Shown here: one piece after another, positions 43,223 through 53,348 of the stretch | Position numbering within the stretch: the stretch's first letter is position 1 | How the letters are laid out: each line of letters begins with the position of its first letter | Source: Pleodorina starrii | Taxonomy: Eukaryota; Chlorophyta; Chlorophyceae; Chlamydomonadales; Volvocaceae | Length of the DNA: 64,000 nucleotides | Direction of reading: 5' to 3' | Assembly: GCA_030267565.1 (NCBI GenBank) | Contig: BRXU01000028.1 | Location: forward strand, 1,079,001-1,143,000 | The notes under the pieces: model-generated | Databases searched by the model: none | Told to the model about the DNA's origin: nothing | What the model saw: only the letters and a program-made list of their open reading frames with translations | Position numbers and translations under genes: made by a program

Positions 43223-43516
43223 ACGGCCCTGATGCGTTTTCGGCTGGGACGTTGGGACTTGGATGTGTCAAGGTTTGCACGGGGACCGGGTCGGAAACCG
43301 CGCGCGGAGAGGATATGTCGGGTGTGCCACGGCGGGTCGGTAGAAGACGAGTTGCACGTATTGATGGAATGTCCGGGCTATACGCCATTACGAGAGGCAA
43401 TAGGCTTCCCTATGGGTAGCAGCATGGTGGATGTGATGGGGACCTTTGACCCGGCGAAACTGGGCAGTCTCTTATCCCAGATTCAGAAAGCGCGTACCGA
43501 GCTGCTTGGTAGCTAA
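43130..43516 (+). pseudogene. LINE ORF2 C-terminal zinc-finger part, opposite strand to its RT
   Basis: CRYLKWMGVAYSFSDHKRTL, then MRFRLGRWDLDVSRFARG, then CRVCHGGSVEDELHVLMECP, ending at a TAG. In the related fragment at 44068-44882 the same RT tail and zinc finger lie on one strand in the order RT tail, then CRHKHWMG, then the finger. This shows that the piece here belongs downstream of the inverted RT block. Confidence 0.8.
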
Positions 43517-44067
43517 CCATACGGCTTATGTTGTCTTAAAGTGCGCCCCTTGACGGATAACCGTTGTGGGGGGACGCATGTTACCAGCCATTTTGGCTCG
43601 TACACATGTAATGCCTCATGCCTCAACAGAGATAACGTCCCCAAAACAGCCCATGTAAATCGGGATCCGTTTGGGCCTGCCACTTTACATGTAAACGTGA
43701 GGTAACGTAACTTGTCATGTGAATTGGCTGTAACGTGTCATGTAAATCCAGCATCAGAGAATATGCTTCACAAGTAATAATCACGCCGGTATCATAGAGC
43801 TTTGTATCCAACGTCCCGTTGGCTGTCCCTTTACTGCCCGCTAACGAGCTAACGAGTGGTTTGTCGACGACCCGAGGGATGATGATGTTACAAGCTTCAG
43901 TGAGCTCGTACGGTTCAAACGAACCCGAAGGCTCATGAACCGCCTCAGTCAAGCAAAAGGAACAAAAAGTAAGGAAAAATCAACCGTAGCAGAAAGGGCA
44001 TAAAGACAACATAAGACAGATACGTTACAAAAGCACAACATGACCTGAGAAGGAGTCTCCATCGACT

Positions 44068-44882
44068 CTACACGGCGATGCGCTCGCGCCGAAAGCAAAA
44101 CATGTCATAAACAACCTTTGCAAGACCGCGCTGATCGTCTATTTGCATGACGTCGCAAACACTCGCTCCCTCCGGTACACCCAGGTCCCAAAGCTTCTGC
44201 CGCGCTGACACGAGAGCAGAACACTCCAACAGGAAGTGCTTCTCGTCCTCGACGGCACCATTAATGCGACACGCCTTGCACACACGCAACTCCCTGGCTC
44301 GATTACTCTCGCTGTTAACCGCCAGGTCTAATACGCATAACCGGAAACGGAGAAGGGCACGTGGTGCGCCGGGGGAATGTAACCCTCAAACTGCTTCGGC
44401 TGCCCCATCCAGTGCTTGTGACGGCACATTTTCACGCCTGGCTTCCTGCCATCCGTAACGAAAGAGCACGGGTCGACGGCCAACCTGTCACTGGCCCAAT
44501 CATCGTTAATGCGCCCCCTAAGAGTGTCCAACAGCGCCTCAACGTCGAGCTTGCACGTAGAGTACCGTCTAACCCTGGCGTCGATGGTACCCGCCGTCGC
44601 ATCCTCCGACCAGTCATGCCTTAAGATGTTCAGAGCCCGAATGATCTTAGTTCCCCAGCCGTCCCCCTGCAAATCCGATTCCAATGCCAGCCGGATCTCG
44701 TGACGAAAAACACTGTGGTATATGCTGCTAGTGTTCTCAACCATACTGTTCCAAAAACGAAACACAGATTCAGCCCAGTACATCTGCAGCGGCATCTGCC
44801 CTAGTTCCCTAAACAACAATTGAAGGGGCGGGACGGAAGCTCCGACCAGCTGCTTCATAAAGGCGATTTGCAGCTTGACCAT
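44068..44882 (-). pseudogene. Fragment of a second, related LINE (RT tail plus zinc finger)
   Basis: The minus strand encodes VKLQIAFMKQLVGASVPPLQ and MYWAESVFRFWNSMV, similar to the RT tail at 39519-40000. Then come CRHKHWMGQPKQFEG and, after one frameshift near 44355, RFRLCVLDLAVNSESNRARE and CKACRINGAVEDEKHFLLEC. It is 5'-truncated and frameshifted, so inactive. It ends about 180 bp before the SELENOF-like gene. Confidence 0.85.
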
Positions 44883-45059
44883 GCGATCCCGAGTAGCGAC
44901 CTCAAAATAACAGAGGGACTGTTAGCGGTTGATCATCGAACTCTGTACGGCATTCAGTTGACCGCTTCCAAGTTCCAGAAAGGATCACTGCTTTGTCCAT
45001 TCATTCGCATTCTTGTCAGCTTGCTCATTCCGCTGGTCTAGCAACTGAGCACAATTATC

Positions 45060-45797
45060 ATGGCAACTTTAGTGTCATTCCTTATTCTAGCGCTCGCGGC
45101 TAGCGCACGGGCGAATCAACAGCAGACGTGCGATGAATTAGGGTGGGTGTATTCAGTAGTCGCCTAGACCTAACACACTTGACTGTGACCATGCCACGAG
45201 AGAGCTTTCCAGTCCGCGAACCTTTTCGGTTTTTAGCACGTTACATCCCACATATGCAGGTTCACCGGGGAACAAATTTGCAGCGACTGTGAGGTCTTGG
45301 CACAATATGTCAAAGACGAGGAGCTAGTAGCAGATTGCAAGTCATGCTGCACCAAGGACGCCGTGACGGTCAAATACACAAAGGCAGAGCTGATCGTAGA
45401 TCAATGGCGTATCGGGTAGGTGCCTCGCAGGATCAGGATCGGTAGAGGGCGGGTTTGCCTCCGCCTTATCAGCTGCCGTGCCAGCTTGGGCCCCAACCCG
45501 GGGCAGGACCTGCGAGGAGACCTGCGCCAACCTCTAACCCTGCATTTCGCATTTTGCAGCTCTCTGCAGCAGATCAAGGACTTCATCGACAAGCGCTCCA
45601 GCGATTATGCGCCGCAGCTGAAGGTCCTTTACTCCGGCAGCGGCGCCCCGCGCCTGCGCCTGTCCGGGCCTTCCGGCAGTGAGACGGTGCGGATCGACAA
45701 CTGGAAGACGGCCAACATAGCTGAGTTCCTGGACGAGCGCCTTGATCGCACTGGGGGCAAAGAGGCAAAGCGCGGAAAAGCGGCTGCAGTGGCGTAG
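45060..45797 (+). CDS. SELENOF: SELENOF (Sep15)-like ER protein lacking the CxU redox motif
   Basis: Three exons, 45060-45142, 45260-45415 and 45560-45797 (GT-AG, both introns phase 2), give 158 residues. A signal peptide is clear (MATLVSFLILALAASARA). The Cys-rich domain that binds UDP-glucose:glycoprotein glucosyltransferase is conserved: TCDELG, FTGEQICSDCEVLAQYV, DCKSCCT. The thioredoxin-like domain follows, ending FIDKRSSDYAPQLKVLY and IRIDNWKTANIAEFLDERLD. In the human protein the redox motif is Cys-Gly-Sec inside LEVCGUKLG; the aligned residues here are LIVDQWRIG, of the same length, so Cys and Sec are both lost (Asp-Gln-Trp). The motif ends 3 residues before the second intron and the splice phase matches. 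There is no in-frame UGA and no need for a SECIS element. Confidence 0.83.
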
Positions 45798-46740
45798 TAT
45801 GGCTCCGGAACCGGCGCAGCGACCGGCCACAGCGGTGGTGATATCCTGATATGAAGTTCTCTGGCATTGCACGATCCACGGTCGTTTCAGAAAGGGCGCA
45901 TTTCATCGCATGCATGCTGGACGTGCTCAAATGCATTGGCGCGCGTAACGATGGACGTGAGGTGGTCATGTGGGTCTGTCCTTCATAAACACGTACACTT
46001 GTACGGCAGGATCAGGGGCGCCGCCTGCCGATTACGTGCTGATGCCAGGTGACAATATACGGCCAAAGTGCAACGCCACGAACCTCCTCACCCGCTTTTT
46101 GCAAGCAAAGGTGTCCTTCCGTTGGTCGCGTTGTGTATGGTCATCGCGTGCAGAGGTGCCCAGCGCACCGCACACAGTGCGTTTCAGGGGCGCAGCCGCC
46201 GACACGCGAGCTGCTGCGGCGGACTGCAAGCTCGTCAGAATGCGTCGTACGCTTGTGAAGTTTTAGTGGGTCTGCGCGCGAATGCAAAGCACCTCATGCC
46301 GGACTCTCTCCTTACTCCTTTCGTTCGTCGCCTGCCTGATGGCCCCCTGATGGACATCCCCCAGCGTTTCCCCGCACGACGCGCCTAACGCGATGCTTTG
46401 CCTGCTAAGACGCCGTGTGCCGCGCCCGTGGGTGTCTGCTACCGTCACCATTTCCCCCATTCATTTCCCTTTGTGGGCCACGGCCAAAGTACTGCCCAAC
46501 ACGCGCCATCACTCGCCTGAGGCAAAGCCGCGGGCTGTCCTGGCGCGACACAGGTTTTGGGCAGCCTGAGGTGCAGCAGCACGTTGATCTAGCCGCGCCC
46601 ATGCACCGCCTGACCTGGCCTGCTCGATGGCCTGCCGAAATAGCACGCTATCCGCGCAAAACGTCTTCCTGCCCCTTCCTACTAAGTTCTATACGATTAC
46701 TCCCCGCGCCGCTAAGGCAGCACCCACAGCTCTCAGACCT
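45798..46740. other. Intergenic region, no gene seen
   Basis: This contains the 3' UTR of the SELENOF-like gene. The frames present are short and unrelated to known proteins. Confidence 0.5.
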
Positions 46741-47011
46741 CCACGCTGCCGCGTACTCCTGCACACCACTCCTGCCGTCCCGGGGGAGCCGATTTCAAGC
46801 ATTGCCGCATGGACTCAGAGGACAGAGATGGCCTAAACACGCCATACGCAACCTTTTCCGCCGTCTCGTGGGCGCACGAGAGGGCGGAAAAGGATGCGTA
46901 TGGGGGTATGGCGTGTTTAGGCCATCTCCGTCCTCTGAGTCCATGCGGCAATGTTTGGAACCGGCCTCCCCGGAACGGCAGGAGTGGTGTGCAGGAGTAC
47001 GCGGCAGCGTG
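46741..47011. repeat. Long near-palindromic hairpin
   Basis: Arms 46741-46870 and 46875-47011 pair along nearly their whole length around a 4-base loop, with small bulges. The outer ends are CCACGCTGCCGCGTACTCC and GGAGTACGCGGCAGCGTGG. It would fold into a hairpin of about 130 base pairs from either strand. It could be a fold-back transposon relic or a long-hairpin small-RNA precursor of the kind known in Chlamydomonas; the sequence does not decide. Confidence 0.85.
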
Positions 47012-47165
47012 GGGGCCGCCAGTCCGCTCACGCCCCATCCGCTCCCGTAGAAACGACCCAATGTACAGTATACACCAAAATCTTGTAGTCATCTGCCCTT
47101 TTCCAGCACTGTCGTAGCTCAAGCCGCGCCGAGCGGCTACGCGCCACCCGCCCCGCGCCGCCCGC

Positions 47166-50100
47166 TTACGCGCCGTCGGCGGCTGCGGACGCCGCCGCCG
47201 CCGCAGTCACGCGCTCCGCCCTGCCCGGGATAAGTGCGTTGAGCAGCGCCTCGTTGGAGCGCATGGCCTCCATCGCCTCCGCCCTGACGGACGCGATGCG
47301 GTCGCGGAGGATGGGGTTGTCCAGTCGCACCATGCGGTTGGACAGCACCGCGCCCTTGACGCGCAGGTCCAGCACCTCGAAGCGCATCGCCTTGGCCTCC
47401 AAAAGCATCTGGAGAGACGGAGCAGGCGGCGGCGGCACCGGCGTGGCGGTGGAATGGAGTGGAAACGTGGAAGGCAATGGCGGGCGCGTGGATGCGGAGC
47501 TTGGGTAGGTGAGGTAGGATGATGGTTCGGAAGCGGCGGTAGCGTGGCAGGAGAGGGGCGCTTGTTGTTGCGGCAAGTGTGTTAGGCGGGAAGCGGCGGA
47601 AGCGGGAAAGAGGCTTTCCACGGGCTGGATGGCGGAGCGTTCATGGGCCCGGGCGATGGGCGGGCTACAAGGTATACTGGTCGTGCGCGTATAGCCCAAG
47701 TGAGTTAGGTAGTGGGTCGCCCGGGGGCTGGTTGCGGCGCGCTCGCGCCGGTGTGTGGTGCGCGGCCATGAAGGGGTTACTATGAGTCGTAAAAAGCAGG
47801 GCGAGAAGCGGTGACCAGCCGGAGCCGAACGACCCGAGGAACGCACTGGCCATGGCCGCGTGCCTATGTGCACTTGCGCGCAGCGCGCGAGCGGCTGCTT
47901 CGAGCCAGCGGCAACGGGCCGTTCGCCCTCTGCGTAAGCAGTTACGTCCCGCCTGCGCGGGCCTCCCGGCATCACAGACCCCTCCCGCGCGCCTCCTTGG
48001 CTTCGCTGCTGCGCTGTCAAAACAACCCTAAAACCCTAAGTCCCAACAGCAACTTCCACGGCCCTGCTCTTACCCGGTCCAAATGCCTAATGGGCTCCGC
48101 CAGGATGGCGGCGAGGCTGACGTTGGCGGGCAGCTCCGCCGGCAGCGCCGAGCCGGCGGCGGCGGCGGGCGGCTGGCTGCGCAGCGCCGCAGACGTGATG
48201 GTCGATGGTGCCGCAAGGCCGGGGACTGTGGCAGCGACCCCGAGCGGCCGCGCCGCCGCCGCCGTGGATCTCGCTATAGTCACACCCGACGCGGCGGCAC
48301 CGCCCCCAGCGCCGTACAGCAGCGGACTCGGAGCAGCAGCAGCAGCAGCAGCCAGGGGGGTCGCGGCGGAGGCGGAAATCGATTCCACTGTCATGGGCGT
48401 GGGAGCGGCGGCGGCCGTGGTGCCGGTCGGCGGGGTGAGCGAGAAGGCCGGAGGGGGCGTGGCGGCGGCCCCGGACAGCACCGGCAGCGGCGCTGCGGAG
48501 AGCGGCGTTGTGGGCCCGGCCTGAAGCAGCGCCGACGTGAGGGCGCTTGTGTTGGTGTGGCCGCTGCTTGAGGCGGGGCCCTCCAGGGCGTGTAGAGGAG
48601 CCCTGCTGGCCACGGCGGCGGCGGCGGTGGTGCTGGGCGCCGCCACGTCTGCCGCCGCCGCCGCCGTGGAGCCGGCAAAGGACCGCAGCCCCGACGCAGG
48701 CCGATCGTGCCGAGGCGCTGCCAGCTGCAGCATCGCCGGCGCCGACGCCGCCGCTGTCGGTGGTGCGAGCAGCGGCGCAGCCGGCTGCTGCTGCTGCTGC
48801 TGCGCACCCTCAGACAGCGTGGCGGGCTGGTGTCTCAGGAGGGCAGGCGCAGCTGGTGCTTGTTGCCGGGTAGCCATCAGTTTCAGCGCCGGCCGGCTCG
48901 CTGCCGCCGGAGCCGCGGAGGCGCCGGCCGTCCCTGCGCCGCCCAGGGAGGCCGTGGGCTGCAGCTGCTGAGGTAGTTGTGGTGGTGGGGCTAGGGGCGC
49001 CGCCAGGGGCAGGGTGCCGGGTCCAGGCCGGGTTGCCGCGCCCAGGCCAAGCGAGGGGCCCTGACCTTGCAGCTGCTGCTGCGGCAGCTGCGGCACCAGG
49101 CGCTGCTGAGGCTGCGACACGGATACCGGCGGCTGTTGCGGTTGCGGGAGGAGGTTGTTCACGGCGCCGGCGGAGCCCCGGGGCCCCGCGACAAGACCCG
49201 CGCTGGTCAGCCGCCGCTGGCCCTGCGGGGCCAACGGAGGGCCCCGGGCCGCTGCGGGCGCCGGCGGTGGCGGTTGCGGCGTCGCCGCCGCCGCGGCCGT
49301 CGGGTTGGCGGCAGTGAGGTTGCTGTTGCCTCGCGAGCCGCTGGCGCCGCCCGATAGCGGAACGGACGCCGCCGGCGCCGCGGCGGAGGGCTGCAGGGAG
49401 GGCGCTGCGCGGGCGCCAAGGCCCAAGTTGACTGGCTGTGCCCTGTGGGGTTGCAACTGGAGAGCTGCGGCCGGAGCAGGCGGAGCCACGGGAGCGGACT
49501 GCGTGACGGCGGGTTGCGGCCTCCGTTGCGGTTGAGACTGCGACTGGGACAGCGCCTGAAGCTGCGGCTGCAGCTCCGGCCGTGGCTGCAACTGCGGCTG
49601 TTGCTGCGGTGGCGGCGGCGCCACTTGAAGCTGCGGTGGCAGCGGCTGCAGCTGGGGCAGCGGCGGCGGCGGTGGTTGCAGCCGAGTCGCTGGCGGCGGT
49701 GGGGGCACCGGCCCTGCCTCCGACGCGGGCCGTTGCAAGGTCGGCCTACCGGGCGGTGGCGGCGGTGGCGGTGGCATCAGGGCGACGTCGGCGGCCCGCT
49801 TGGCTCCGTGGGCCTCCTCGGCACCGTGCACGCACGGCGTAACCGCATCTGCCGCATCTGCCTGCCCCAGATGCGCAGCGCCGCCGCCGCCTGCTGCGCT
49901 GTCGCTGCCGTGGAGCGGCGGCACCGCTTCCTCCGAGGGCGCTGGCGCGCTCGACAAGGCCACGACCTCTGCCCGGTCCATTTCCTGCGTTTGGCGATGT
50001 GGGTCAATTTAAGGGCCGGACGGGGCGAGAGTTCCCTACCAACCGGCGGTCGGGGTCAATTCTCTTACGTGTCCGGCCTACACCCGCATGCAACGCTCGC

Positions 50101-51444
50101 GACCGGGGGCCATCGCGATTAGGGTCGTCCCGGCATCCCTAGCATGTCGAACGTGCCCATGAAAGCAGGCCGGCCGCCCAACCTGTAGTGCATTCCCGTC
50201 CGCGCCCGTCCCGCGAAAAGACATCCTCCAGTCCCGGCACGCACCTGCATCTCGCCCTGGCCGTCTGCAGCGGCGCTGACAGCAGGCAGACGCTCTTCGC
50301 CCTGGGCCCCTTCTTCCGCAGCGGCTGCAGCGGAGTACCTGCGGAGGTGGGCAGCGGGAAGGGGGCATGGGTATAGGCCAGCTAAAGCAAGTGCCGCGGA
50401 CTGAAGATGGCGCTTCAGCGCCGTGCCTTCCACTTATTCGGACGCAACCAAAGATATGTGGCAGGGGAAGAGGGCAACAGCCAAAGTGGAGCGAAACCCA
50501 AATCGACTGACAAGAAGCGGAGAAGGCGTTCCGTGCCGCCGTGAAGGCGCTACCATCCTGCCAGTACAGAGTTGGGCTCAAAGCAGCATGTGAAGGCATG
50601 TGGGAGCCGCTGTGCCCGGTTGTATACCAGGCATTGGAACAAAACTTCCCAACCCAATCCTCTTGAACGATTGGACGGAAAGAAAGACCTGATTTGACAC
50701 GAATCCTGTCGCCCGCCCGCACCCGCCCGCCCCATGACGTGCCGCCCGCAGCTCTCACAGACACAGCAAATGGATGCAACCAACGATAGTCGTACCCGGC
50801 GGCAATCTCAACCTCCATGGCGCTCGCGCTACCATCGCCGAGAGCCGCCTCCGTCGCACCGGCCGCTGTCCGCTGGTCCAGCACCGACCCGTGGGTCACT
50901 CCCACACCGTTCGTGACGTCCAGGACGTGCTCCGCCATGGGAGCGTCGGCGACGGCCGCCCACGTCTCGGGTCCAGTTACTGCGTTGCTGGGCGCAGCGC
51001 CGTCGCCGTCCAGTCCCCCCTTGGCCTGTACGGGGTACTCCTCGACGGCGTTCTCGTCCTCCTGGGCGCCGCCTTCATAACCCATGTCCATCGGCACCGC
51101 GGCCTCCGCTTCCGCCGCCGCCACCTCCACCTCCGCCACCGCTGCCGCTGCGCCCGCGCCGTAGCCCTCCATCTCGACGACGCGCTCCGGCTCTTGCGCC
51201 ACCACGGCGCCCGGTCCCGGCGTAAGCTGCGCCTGCGGCGCTTGAAGGACTCGCGGCTCTTGGACGACTTGCGGGTCGTGCGGCTCTTGCGGCCGTAGCT
51301 GGGCTTGCGGCGCTTCCGTGCGGCTCAGAATTTCCGGCTCTGGCAGCGCCTGCGCGTGCCCTGCGGGGGCAGCGGCGGCGGCGGCAGCGGCCTCCAAGGG
51401 CTCCGCGCCGTCCGCATCCGCCATGGGATCGCCGCCGTCGTCGC
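47166..51444 (-). CDS. Gln/Pro/Ala-rich protein of unknown function (multi-exon)
   Basis: Supported pieces on the minus strand: an acidic Ala/Glu-rich exon from about 51444 (acceptor CACCCGCAG; Met at 51424, MADADGAEPLEAA) to about 50730; exon 50338-50245 (YSAAAAAEEGAQGEERLPAV); exon 49984-48074, a long Gln/Pro/Ala-rich segment with VALMPPPPPPPPG; and terminal exon 47408-47166 with a conserved-looking helical end, LLEAKAMRFEVLDLRVKG, then MVRLDNPILRDRIASVRAEA. The last two introns fit in phase 0. The donor of the first exon is not resolved, and an upstream exon may exist. Gln/Pro-rich tracts plus a helical C-terminus suggest a transcription-related scaffold, but I recognise no family. Exact exon borders outside the two phase-0 joins are uncertain. 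Confidence 0.5.
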
Positions 51445-51490
51445 CTGCGGGTGGAGGGAGGCGGCCAAGAGGGCAAGCGCAAGGCGGGCC

Positions 51491-51548
51491 GCGGGAGTTG
51501 CTCGCGGTGCGTGGGAGTTGTTCGCGGTGCGTGGGAGTTGTTACGGGT
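51491..51548. repeat. 20-bp tandem repeat, about 2.9 copies
   Basis: Units of GTGGGAGTTGTTCGCGGTGC lie just upstream of the first supported exon of the minus-strand Gln/Pro-rich gene, in its likely 5' UTR or an intron. Confidence 0.85.
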
Positions 51549-51817
51549 AGGGCGTGGTTTGGCCACGCGGTGTTGTGTTGTGGAGGCGCGACGCGACGGT
51601 CGGGCACGGGGAGGGCTCGTAGGTGGCGGTTGCTCTGCGCCGGCGCAGTTGTGCCTGCGACAGCATCTGTGTCAAGACTGGAAGTGGGCGATTGCTGCCG
51701 CATCGACAAGGGATTGCTGTCCTTCAGACCACTGACCCAACAAAAACACCGCAGTCGACCAACATGTACCTGACCCACATCCTGGCGTTCATGCCCGTGC
51801 GCGAAGCCTCCGTTTGG

Positions 51818-52668
51818 TCATAATCTCATAAACCCACGACCCAATGCCCCGCGTGCCTTCCAGCAGCACGAACCTGTATCGCTACCAGGGTCGTGTACAA
51901 ACCTATGCCAGCTTGCATGTCGCAAGGCCTGTTTGCTTGTTCCCACGATGTCATTTGATTACTCTGGGACCTGACCCAGATCATTTCGCTGCGCCTGATC
52001 CAGATCATTTCGCTGCGCCTGACCCAGATCATTTCGCTGCGCCTGACCCAGATCATTTCCTTGCGGCCCACATTAACATGCGGCCACAATTACTGACACC
52101 TAACTTACCGCCCAGCAATGCTGCAATGTCGCCGTCGTCATCGTCGTCGTCGCATATCTTCCGCGCGGCAGCAGCAGCGGCCGGTTTCTTCGCGGCAGGC
52201 GACGGCGCTTTGGCGGTAGGCTTATCTAGGTCCAGGTCAACGTTGAAGTCGTCGAAAAAGTTGTCATCGTCATCATCAAGTAAGGATTTTTTGGGTGCTG
52301 GCTTGGCCGCAGGCACAGCGGCAGACCTGCATGGCGGAAAAACCGCAAACATCAGCGGGGCAACTAACGACGGGATCGAAAGGCAACGCCGCAGCAGTAG
52401 TCGCAAACTACTGCTCCCTGAACTATTGCTGCGGCGTAGGGGAGTCAACTTGCTCTTGAGCTCGCAGGCGGTTTGCTGGCAACGCGCGATCACCTACTTG
52501 GGCTTGCTGGGGCCCGCCGCGCTGCCTCCGCCTCCGCCTCCCTTGCCAAAGGATGCAAAGATGTCTCCATCATCTGTGTGAGACACATCCAGCTTATTCT
52601 GGTTCAATAACCAGCTCGCGGAAAGCAGAAAGTGCGCCTTACAACCCACCGTCGTCGAACATGCCCAT
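51818..52668 (-). CDS. Small acidic protein with repeated Asp-rich motifs (122 residues)
   Basis: Four short exons fit together with GT-AG borders and matching phases: 52668-52650 (MGMFDD), 52573-52498, 52326-52109 and 51873-51818. The total is 369 bases, 122 residues plus stop. The protein alternates acidic clusters (FDDDDGDIFASFGKG, LLDDDDDNFFDDFNVDLDLD, CDDDDDDGDIAALLGG) with Lys/Ala/Pro linkers. The clusters resemble the L/I-F-acidic-L/I-F motifs of WASH-complex FAM21 tails, but the protein is far smaller; this is a loose comparison only. The second exon also ends with an in-frame TAG if the GTAGGT donor is not used. The last exon is the least certain. Divergent from the giant gene at 53349. 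Confidence 0.55.
51971..52066. repeat. 24-bp tandem repeat, four copies
   Basis: Units CTGACCCAGATCATTTCGCTGCGC start at 51971, 51995, 52019 and 52043 with one or two changes. They lie in the last intron of the small acidic gene. Confidence 0.95.
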
Positions 52669-53348
52669 GGCTGGCTGCGCTCTTGCTCACAACTCTGAGG
52701 CTTGCAAAGTCGAGAGCGGGACGTGAGGTGTAATTTCTTAGCCCTGGTGTGATTGTTAGGTTGCGGTCGTTACATGGGGAATTTTTAGTCAGTCCTGGGA
52801 GTACGGCTCCAAAGTTTGCTTTGGCGGGAACTTGAAATCGCCGTGTAGGCACAACAAAAACAAGTCCTTAGTCCACACTTGACGCGTGTAGCTTACCAAG
52901 CAAGTAAAAAGTTGCTCCTTAAGCGGGGTTGTGGCGTAGTTTGGAGGAATTCGGGCTTCCCTTTGACGTCCCCCCAACTGGCCCTGTTAAATGTACGCCC
53001 CCAATCCTAACGCAGCCGATCTGGGGCGCCTCCCAAAGCTCTTGATGGTAAATTAGCTTTGGGTCCCAAGGGCTTTTGGGGCGGCATCGCTGTGGCGTGG
53101 GCTTGTCCGCGGACCCTCTGCGTCGTCCGCGCACTCGCTGAATACGTGAGTCCGCATGAGACGAAGCACAGATCCCTGACCTGCACTTGATCCGCCTTCC
53201 TCGTGTCTCACACGACTCGTCTCCGTCATCTCGCCCATCGTTCTCGTCGGCCCTGCTCGACACTTTTCTCCCCGCCCGCGTTTCCAGCAGGCCGCGACCG
53301 CGCCACGCTTCCGCCGGGCGTGGCGGCGCCTGCGCAATTGCGCTTAAA
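52669..53348. promoter_or_regulatory. Divergent promoter region between the acidic gene and the giant gene
   Basis: 680 bp of lower-GC sequence between the two start codons; it must contain both 5' UTRs. An in-frame open stretch precedes the ATG at 53349 but has no earlier start. No clear TATA box or other core element was recognised. Confidence 0.4.

Larger units (their letters stand above)
38950..43960 (+). mobile_element. Right LINE-derived copy with inverted ORF2 core
   Basis: Read on the plus strand: an ORF1-like region (38950-39505), a minus-strand endonuclease-RT block (39519 to about 43130), then on the plus strand the zinc-finger C-terminus (to 43516) and a long 3' tail (to about 43960). 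The sequence GTTACCGC occurs at both edges of the inverted block (39519 and 43120 region). The left copy shares the same odd junction but has lost almost all of the inverted block. Boundaries were set by where similarity to the left copy fades. Confidence 0.7.

Noticed and set aside
45416..45559. Readthrough of the second SELENOF intron as coding sequence
   Set aside because: The frame meets TAG at once. Splicing at GTAGGT to CATTTTGCAG restores the conserved thioredoxin-like half.
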